Of a DNA stretch of 53,568 nt, positions 47,501-53,568 are shown one piece after another. How positions within the stretch are numbered: the first letter of the stretch is position 1; every line of letters starts with the position of its first letter. The notes below the pieces were generated by a model that worked only from the letters and a program-made list of their open reading frames with translations, had not been told where the DNA came from and made no database searches. A program made the position numbers and the translations under genes. Origin of the DNA: Nitrospirota bacterium (GTDB taxonomy: Bacteria; Nitrospirota; Thermodesulfovibrionia; Thermodesulfovibrionales; SM23-35). Where the stretch lies: NCBI GenBank assembly GCA_013388435.1, contig JACAFE010000022.1:1-53568 (forward strand), in the 5' to 3' direction.

Positions 47501-50500
47501 GTGTTGGAAGTAGCAACAATGTATCTGCTGGAGATACTATTACATATAAAATAGCTGTGACATTGCCAGAAGGCAATACCTCTGGTCTTATAATAACAGA
47601 CACTTTACCTGCAGGCTTTCAGTATGTAGCAGGTTCTGTTACTGTTTCAGCAGACACTTTTAATGGTACTGTGACAACAACACCTACAGTTACACCTTCT
47701 TCATATTCACCGCCAACAAGACAAACTGTTCAAATTGATTTTGGTGATGTAACAACGACAAACGATAATAACCCATCTACCAACAGTTTTGATATTACAT
47801 TCAGGGCATTGGTAATGAATAATCCGGTTAATGATGGAACTCCTGCACAAAACAAGAGGAATGATGTTTCACTTAACTTTACAGGAAACCCAGGGAGTGC
47901 TATAACTGCATCTGTAACAAACCAGTTCAGGGAGCCCGAATTGCAGATTTCAAAAGGGATTACTCCTACAAATCCTGATGCTGGTGATACAGTTACCTTT
48001 ACAATAACAGTTAAGAATAATGGAACTTCACCTGCATACGATGTTACAGTAACAGATGATTTATCGTTAAATACTATTTCGAACCTTATTGACCTTTCTA
48101 CAGTTGCTTGTGGGACTACACAGTGCGGTCTTGTTTGTAATTATGCTAATCCTGTTGTTACTTATACAACAGCAGGACCGATATCCGCAGGTTCTACATG
48201 TGTTTTAACCTTTACAGCAACTGTACGTTCAGATGTGGTTACAGGTTCTACTTATCAAAATACAGTTTCGGTAACTGGAGATAGTCAGCCCGGTGATATA
48301 ACAGAAGAACGAGATACTACTTCAAGTAACAATGCAAATGCTTCCACTTCTTCTTCAAATGCTAAAAAAGAAGTCTTTGCAACATCTGAAAACAGCACTG
48401 ACCCAGGTGATACAAATAAAAACAACAATCCTCCCGTTGCAATCGGTGAAGTTGTTACATACAGGGTCACTTTCAATCTTCCCGAAGGTGTTACAAAAAA
48501 TGTCACAATTTCTGATACCCTGCCTGCGGGAATGAGCTATATTTCAAACACTTCGAAACTTGCGAGAGTTTTCGACAATGATATACAGGCAGTGAATGAT
48601 GTCGGAGGCATTAATTCAGCTTCAAGCGGTACATTTGTAAATCTCACCGATGGGGTGGATGTTTCAGTTGCAGGACAGGTTATAAGTGTCTCTCTTGGAA
48701 ATGTAACAAATTCAGATAATGACGAGAATATAGAATCATATATACTTGAGATAAAAGCTGTTGTGCAGAATATATCAGGCAATAATGCAGGAACAACACT
48801 TGGCAATAAAGGTACTATTTCCTATGAAAACTATTCAGGCACTCAATTTAATGTTGATTCAAACATAATTAATGTTCACATTGCTGAACCTGTAATTCAG
48901 GTTGCAAAAACTGCAAACCCTCTTACCGGAAGCGGTGGAGATACAATTACTTTTACTCTTACTATAACAAACAACTCAACAGGCGCTAATGCAGCAAGCG
49001 CATTTGATTGGGTTATAACTGATACTTTACCATCAGAGTACGAAGCACCATTTGATGTAACAAATATAGATGCTGGCACTTCAGGCGCAAATGTAACCGC
49101 ATCCTTTACATCAAACACATTAAATGGCACCATTGACCAGCTTGACCCGGGCGAGTCCGTAACAATTGAATATACTGCTAAACTTAAAACAACTGTATTT
49201 TTTGGGCAGATTATAACAAATACAGCAAATGTAACAACAACCAGCCTGCCGGGCTTAAAAGGAACCGGAGACGCAACTCCGGGTGATTCAGGCACTTCTA
49301 CAGGTGAAAGAACAGGCAGCGGAGATGTTAATAATCTTTATGGTTCAGACCCTGCAAGTGTAACAGTAAATATTCCTAATCTTACAAAAGAAATTTTAAA
49401 TCTCCAGAATTATTACGCAATTGAAGAGACTCCTACATTCAGAATTACACTTGGCATTCCTACAGGTATTACAAACAATCTTATTGTTACTGATGTACTG
49501 CCTTCAGAACTCGGTTATGTAAGCGGCTCTCTCAGTGTTGTATTGCCTTCAGGCGCCAGTTCAAATAATAGTCCATTAAATGAAAGCAACGCAGCTTTCT
49601 TCAATCAATCAGGAAATACTCTAACATTTAATTTCGGCACAATCACAGCACCCTCAGGAGGAAATATTACAATTACATACAATACTATTGTTCTAAACGT
49701 TATCACAAACCAGGATGGTTATTTACCAGATAAAAATTCTGTTACAGTAATTTTTGATGATCCAAATACACCTGGTAATACTATACAGGTAGGTCCTGTT
49801 TTAAATAATGATCAGGTAAGAGTGGGAGAACCAAATCTTTCAATGAATAAAACAATAACAGCTGGAGCAACTGGTTCTGATGCAGGTGACACAGTAAGCT
49901 GGCAGGTAGTTATACAAAATACAGGTCATACAACAGCCTATCAGGTAAATTGGCAGGATGTACTTCCTGATGGTTTATATCAGATCAGCAATCCCGGTAT
50001 TTCTATAAGCGGTGGCAATGTATATTTAAATGGCACTACAAATTCTGTTGGTACAGGAGATGTAATAATCAGCTCATCAGATGCAGACCCAGAGCATCTC
50101 AATAACACAATTTCTCTGCCATTAATTCAGATTGAAGCTGGTGCGAGTATTACGATTACTTTTGACAGTGTTCTAACAAATTCTGTAACCCAGGGAGAAG
50201 TGCTTAACAATCAGACAAGAGCTTCTTATACCAGCATTGTAAACGGTGGTAGAGATAATTCTTCTAAACCGGGTAGTGTTGACGATGATGACAATAGTGA
50301 TCTTAACAACTACGAAGAATCAACAAGCCAGTCACTTACTGTTAATTCAGAAATTGCTATTGACAAGACTGTAAATAAGACCTCATTCACAATTGGCGAA
50401 AATGTTGTTTATACAATTCGTGTTGATGTTATTGAAGGAGTTACACAAAATGTATCTGTAATAGATACTTTGCCTGATGGATTAACATATGTATCACATA

Positions 50501-53031
50501 ATATTTCAGTAGGACACATAGGACTTGATTTCAGCAATGCAGGATACAATAGTCCATCATTTAATGGACAGGAAATAACTTTTGATTTTGGAGATATTTC
50601 TAATCCTTCAAATAGTGTAACAACTGATGATTTCTTTACCATTGAAATCACTGCTCATGTTGATAATGTGACAGGTAACCAGAATGGGGTTATTCTTGAA
50701 AACAATGCATATGTTCTTTATGGAGGCGGACAGGATAGAACAAGACTTGATTTTGATTATGATGCAGGCGAACAGGGTATTCAGGGATTGCCAATAAATA
50801 TTGTTGAGCCTGAACTCAATATATCAAAGACTGTAAATCCCTTATCCCAAAGTCTTGGAGATATTGTTACATATACAATCACCATACAACATACGGGACA
50901 AAGCACAGCAGATGCATATGACATGGTAATTACAGATGTTCTGCCTTTTGATTTGATTTATGTTTCAGGATCTGCATCATTGCCGCCTGCAGATGTCACG
51001 GTCTATGACCCTCATAATATTGAGTTTAGAATCAGCAGCCTTACCTTGCTAAGTGGTACTATTTCATTCACATATCAGGCTCAAATTGATATAAATGCTG
51101 TTGTTGGTGAACCTTTAAGCAATAATATGGCATTAACTTACAAAAGCATTGCTGGCGCAAGCGGCGCACAGGATAGCGGACGAACAGGAGATGACGGAGA
51201 AGGAGGCGCTCTTAATGATTATGCTGACAGCACCAATGCTATTATTACACCTAATGCAGAAGCCTTTATTGATGCTGTAAAAATTGTTTCAGATCTGAAT
51301 GGTGGAACTGTTCAGCCAGGTGACGTCCTTCATTATACAATAACACTTCACAATACAAATGGCCCTGTAACCGGTGTAGTTTTTTATGACTCAATTCCTG
51401 CAAATACAACTTATGTCCCTGGCAGTTTGTCCTCTACAAAAGGTACAGTTAATGATTCTTCACTTCCAAACCTTTCAGTAAATATCGGATCAATGGCATC
51501 TGATGAATCAGTAGTCATTACATTCAATGTTACAGTTAATCCAGGCACACAAAATGGCACTGTTATATCAAATCAGGGTTTTGTCAATAGTAATCAGACT
51601 GTTCCTGAACCTACTGACGTTGACGGCAATGATAGAAATGGAGATCAGCCAACAGATGTTATTGTTGGTGTTAGCCAAACAGGCACAAATCTTAGAATAG
51701 AGAAATACGTTTCATGGCTTAATGATGTTGACAGCAGTGGTTCAATAACTCCTGGTGATATAATGCAATATTATATCGCCTTTATAAACAATGGAGGCAC
51801 TAATCTAACCAATATCCATTTTACAGATACAATACCTGCGGGACTTACCTATATAAGTGATACTGCTTCTATAACCGCAGGGACAGTTAGTATAATTGAA
51901 AGCTCAATTACAGCAGATATTCCTTCTTTGCCTGCTGGACAGGGTGAAAATCTTATATTCAATGTTACTGTTAACCAGGCAGGTACTTTTCAAAATCAGG
52001 GGACTGCCACTGCAGACGGAGGAGTTTCAGCGCTTAGTGATGGTGATGGGAATCCTGAAAATGGTGAACAGCCTACAGTATTTGTCGCTGTTCAATCAGG
52101 CAGTGGAACCCCGAATCTACAGATACAAAAGAGCTCTGAACTATATCAGGACAATAATCTGAACAATACGCTAAACCCTGGTGATACCCTAAGATACACA
52201 ATCTATATTACAAATACAGGTTCAGCCGCTGCCCTTAATGTCAGACTTACAGACCCAATACCCGCTAACACCACACTTGTTGCGGGCTCAGTTGTAACAA
52301 GCAAAGGCATAGTAATTACTGAAAACCCTGTTGATGTAAATATTGGAACCATAAATCCTGGAGAATTGGTAACAGTGCAATTTCGTGTAGTTCTTTTACC
52401 AGTACTTCCAACCGGAACTAATATAAATAATATAGTTACAGTTACAGCAACTGGTGACATAACAATACAGGCAATAAAAACTGATCCTGTAACAAGTAAT
52501 CCAAATTTCTTCGACCCTCAGAATGTAATAAAAACTGCAACCTTATCAATTGAAGGTATCAACAGATATCTCACCTATACTGCTGTAATAGTCAGCACAG
52601 GTGATGCACCTGCTGAAAATGTAGTTTTTACTGACATCATTCCTGCAAATACAACCTATGTCCCTGATACTATTACACTTAATGGGTCGCCTGTATCTGA
52701 TGCTTATCCTGATGCAGATGGGGGGTTTGATAGCGTAAATAATAGGATTGTTGTTAATATAGGAACTCTTAATCCCGGTGTTACAGCAACAATAACATTT
52801 AGGGTATTGATAAATAATTATTATTCAGGCACCATCTTAAATCAGGGTGTTTTGTCTGGAGATAATTTTCCTGATGAGCCAACTGATGACCCGGGCACAC
52901 CTGAAAATAATGACCCAACTATAACAGATGTGCAAACTATTCCGACACTTAATGAATGGGGTATCATACTTTTCTTATCTCTTGCAGGAATAGTCTCTAT
53001 ATTCCAATTAAGAAGACGCCAGAAAATATGA
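44509..53031 (+). CDS. 2840-aa secreted DUF11-repeat protein with IPTLxxWG-type C-terminal sorting signal
   Basis: CGGAGG RBS; signal peptide; many repeats of 'KxxxPxxxxxGDTVTYTITVxNTGxxxAxxVxVTDTLPxGLxYVSGS'; C-terminus QTIPTLNEWGIILFLSLAGIVSIFQLRRRQKI. Confidence 0.93.
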   Translation: MKKIYYVFILLTLMFFIINPSLGHSAPVPSVSLDVPSQPFIGQNFNFTATFDNTSATDTGYGPFIDLIFPLIGADGDDGIDFLGASYLGIPLSAGDIIVKTFPSTGSGCPLGLRPVTHPFAVDNTGAPLIVCGTPGNKLVVLRLPFGSFTPDQPLAALTINASISNLADLNVPLTIKSRAGFQFGANAVYDPATDPTILGPNAGDSSTNSNNWSVSATTTPRLLTLTKAYNGPEDETATGRNYPRQYTITVNIAPGQTITNLDIIDNLPENMQFIGVISTNPAAVCGTQPSTSTPGGTLICTFASVTNSASVTFNYYIPLLDASNNRVIDPSTGDDVLSNNNASAVGDWTPIDTRDAGGTDNAVADPAGYEHVLNDKSIAIQKSVANITDATNSPGDTLEYTLTFQISDYFAFDGINVTDIISDGQHFDSSFTPTMEVNGNPSPANDSSGNMNITNYKVTCNYTGGPGTECNVNDSSPDDGTSKIEFNVSGELISRSQPSRLVGGCINPSAGGSEPPDCSIYNDGPTTVTIKFRTIIQEAYTNISGDLSVDQGDSLNDDVTVNAEVLNNGTLGHQDPIQLEEDGSSADVSIDTGHVVKTIYAINGTACSPQPCTNVRVKPGDTVTYRIKYTMPTSDVENLHFHDYLPLPIFHASEVTTFNDIIDATAPAAGNAKFGPDDTFRTYSGIVPVLTNDTVSNSLLFTYGNYDDTRNQTNTVDILFTVTVSNDPFADGLYLTNQVRAHESNSQNDSTEGDSIIQILLTEPQLNIRKGIISTSNSSGTYSPTGRVPSNITVSAPGSSCPRLSGSGMPVNSSNLGTTFNSNLSNVDAGDLVTFAIVIENTGRSVDGAFDIKIRDTLPAGFSIPSGGAGLNLCVTDGTGAPISYTNIGTGLFDASGGIELTDPGPTNPSPGALDNGRDSNDVIITTGRNIAIITFDLQIDSTVTPRQVITNTATLFNYSNREGGDNFVPGGISDNATVTISSPSMSKTITYVTPYGVGSSNNVSAGDTITYKIAVTLPEGNTSGLIITDTLPAGFQYVAGSVTVSADTFNGTVTTTPTVTPSSYSPPTRQTVQIDFGDVTTTNDNNPSTNSFDITFRALVMNNPVNDGTPAQNKRNDVSLNFTGNPGSAITASVTNQFREPELQISKGITPTNPDAGDTVTFTITVKNNGTSPAYDVTVTDDLSLNTISNLIDLSTVACGTTQCGLVCNYANPVVTYTTAGPISAGSTCVLTFTATVRSDVVTGSTYQNTVSVTGDSQPGDITEERDTTSSNNANASTSSSNAKKEVFATSENSTDPGDTNKNNNPPVAIGEVVTYRVTFNLPEGVTKNVTISDTLPAGMSYISNTSKLARVFDNDIQAVNDVGGINSASSGTFVNLTDGVDVSVAGQVISVSLGNVTNSDNDENIESYILEIKAVVQNISGNNAGTTLGNKGTISYENYSGTQFNVDSNIINVHIAEPVIQVAKTANPLTGSGGDTITFTLTITNNSTGANAASAFDWVITDTLPSEYEAPFDVTNIDAGTSGANVTASFTSNTLNGTIDQLDPGESVTIEYTAKLKTTVFFGQIITNTANVTTTSLPGLKGTGDATPGDSGTSTGERTGSGDVNNLYGSDPASVTVNIPNLTKEILNLQNYYAIEETPTFRITLGIPTGITNNLIVTDVLPSELGYVSGSLSVVLPSGASSNNSPLNESNAAFFNQSGNTLTFNFGTITAPSGGNITITYNTIVLNVITNQDGYLPDKNSVTVIFDDPNTPGNTIQVGPVLNNDQVRVGEPNLSMNKTITAGATGSDAGDTVSWQVVIQNTGHTTAYQVNWQDVLPDGLYQISNPGISISGGNVYLNGTTNSVGTGDVIISSSDADPEHLNNTISLPLIQIEAGASITITFDSVLTNSVTQGEVLNNQTRASYTSIVNGGRDNSSKPGSVDDDDNSDLNNYEESTSQSLTVNSEIAIDKTVNKTSFTIGENVVYTIRVDVIEGVTQNVSVIDTLPDGLTYVSHNISVGHIGLDFSNAGYNSPSFNGQEITFDFGDISNPSNSVTTDDFFTIEITAHVDNVTGNQNGVILENNAYVLYGGGQDRTRLDFDYDAGEQGIQGLPINIVEPELNISKTVNPLSQSLGDIVTYTITIQHTGQSTADAYDMVITDVLPFDLIYVSGSASLPPADVTVYDPHNIEFRISSLTLLSGTISFTYQAQIDINAVVGEPLSNNMALTYKSIAGASGAQDSGRTGDDGEGGALNDYADSTNAIITPNAEAFIDAVKIVSDLNGGTVQPGDVLHYTITLHNTNGPVTGVVFYDSIPANTTYVPGSLSSTKGTVNDSSLPNLSVNIGSMASDESVVITFNVTVNPGTQNGTVISNQGFVNSNQTVPEPTDVDGNDRNGDQPTDVIVGVSQTGTNLRIEKYVSWLNDVDSSGSITPGDIMQYYIAFINNGGTNLTNIHFTDTIPAGLTYISDTASITAGTVSIIESSITADIPSLPAGQGENLIFNVTVNQAGTFQNQGTATADGGVSALSDGDGNPENGEQPTVFVAVQSGSGTPNLQIQKSSELYQDNNLNNTLNPGDTLRYTIYITNTGSAAALNVRLTDPIPANTTLVAGSVVTSKGIVITENPVDVNIGTINPGELVTVQFRVVLLPVLPTGTNINNIVTVTATGDITIQAIKTDPVTSNPNFFDPQNVIKTATLSIEGINRYLTYTAVIVSTGDAPAENVVFTDIIPANTTYVPDTITLNGSPVSDAYPDADGGFDSVNNRIVVNIGTLNPGVTATITFRVLINNYYSGTILNQGVLSGDNFPDEPTDDPGTPENNDPTITDVQTIPTLNEWGIILFLSLAGIVSIFQLRRRQKI

Positions 53032-53036
53032 TAAAT

Positions 53037-53066
53037 AAAGGGCTGAGGTAATAACTCAGCCTTTTA
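53037..53066 (+). terminator. Intrinsic terminator after the DUF11 gene
   Basis: GGCTGAG-gtaataa-CTCAGCC followed by TTTTATTTT. Confidence 0.85.
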
Positions 53067-53153
53067 TTTTAATGCATTTCTTATCTTAAAAAGTAAAGAT
53101 GGTATTATAATACAAATTTATAAACCAGGAAATCTATTTATCCAAAAATACAA

Positions 53154-53383
53154 TTGAAATAATACAGATGGCATAAAATAAAAAAGACTGAAGGCTTCAG
53201 GCTGAAGGCAAAAGGCGTTTATTGCGTTATTGCGTTTAAATAAAACAACAAGATGACAAAGGAATATACAACCCCCTTAATCCCTCTTGACAAAGGGGAA
53301 ATCTTACTTATAGCAAATAGCTTTTGGTTCCTCGCTCTTTGCTTTTATCCTTTTTAAATTTCGTAACATTTAAATCATTTCAA
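53154..53383. repeat. Mosaic intergenic repeat element, copy 5, with both outer inverted ends
   Basis: TTGAAATAATACAGATGGCATAAAATAAAAAAG ... CCTTTTTAAATTTCGTAACATTTAAATCATTTCAA; internal GCTGAAGGC, GCGTTTATTGCG, TATACAACCCCCTTAATCCCTCTT modules. Confidence 0.7.
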
Positions 53384-53568
53384 CTTCACTTTTTTAGTAA
53401 AGATGAGACAGATTCAACAGATGATATATACTTTTTTTAACTTGCAGGTTTAGAATTCGTAGGAGAAAAATACAGCTATAGATTTGCTTTCTGCATAACT
53501 TACTACAGAAGGTTTTGCTGAATGAGTTACCATTAATAAGAATTTATCACCGTGTATTATTGGTTCAA

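Overview
The window is about 53.6 kb of AT-rich bacterial chromosome. It most likely comes from a Gram-negative anaerobe (lpxA/lpxI, OFOR plus NADH-linked Fe-S flavoprotein, type IV pilus and cytochrome maturation genes; a Nitrospirota- or Desulfobacterota-like lineage is a guess). Most of it is ordinary core genome: lpxA end, lpxI, a J-domain protein, a HAD phosphatase, porCDAB, nuoEFG-like genes, mglA/mglB-like genes, yicC-remA-gmk-rpoZ-coaBC, aroQ, truA, hemC, hemA, ccsA and a minor pilin/pilY1 operon. Accessory parts are two radical-SAM genes, a surface/secretion operon (small ORF, TPR-beta-barrel, FecR-domain protein, 1.47-kaa SBBP/BACON/C-type-lectin protein) and a 2840-aa DUF11-repeat protein with an IPTLxxWG C-terminus. 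Three things most deserve follow-up. (1) A family of mosaic intergenic repeats shares outer inverted ends, a roughly 160-bp MITE-like core with 25-29 bp terminal inverted repeats, and polypurine/GCGTTT modules, at about 1.25-1.8, 6.1-6.25, 40.85-41.3, 44.1-44.35 and 53.15-53.38 kb. Within the first copy is a short tandem array of perfect hairpins with different stems but a near-constant 7-nt linker. (2) An 899-aa NuoF-like protein carries two NADH_4Fe-4S-type domains and six ferredoxin motifs, next to an OFOR and an apparently non-catalytic NuoG/FdhA-like subunit. (3) The leader-ORF/TPR-barrel/FecR/SBBP operon looks like a surface-export module. I found no CRISPR arrays, rRNA, tRNA or phage genes. 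All calls come from reading the sequence; no database search was run.
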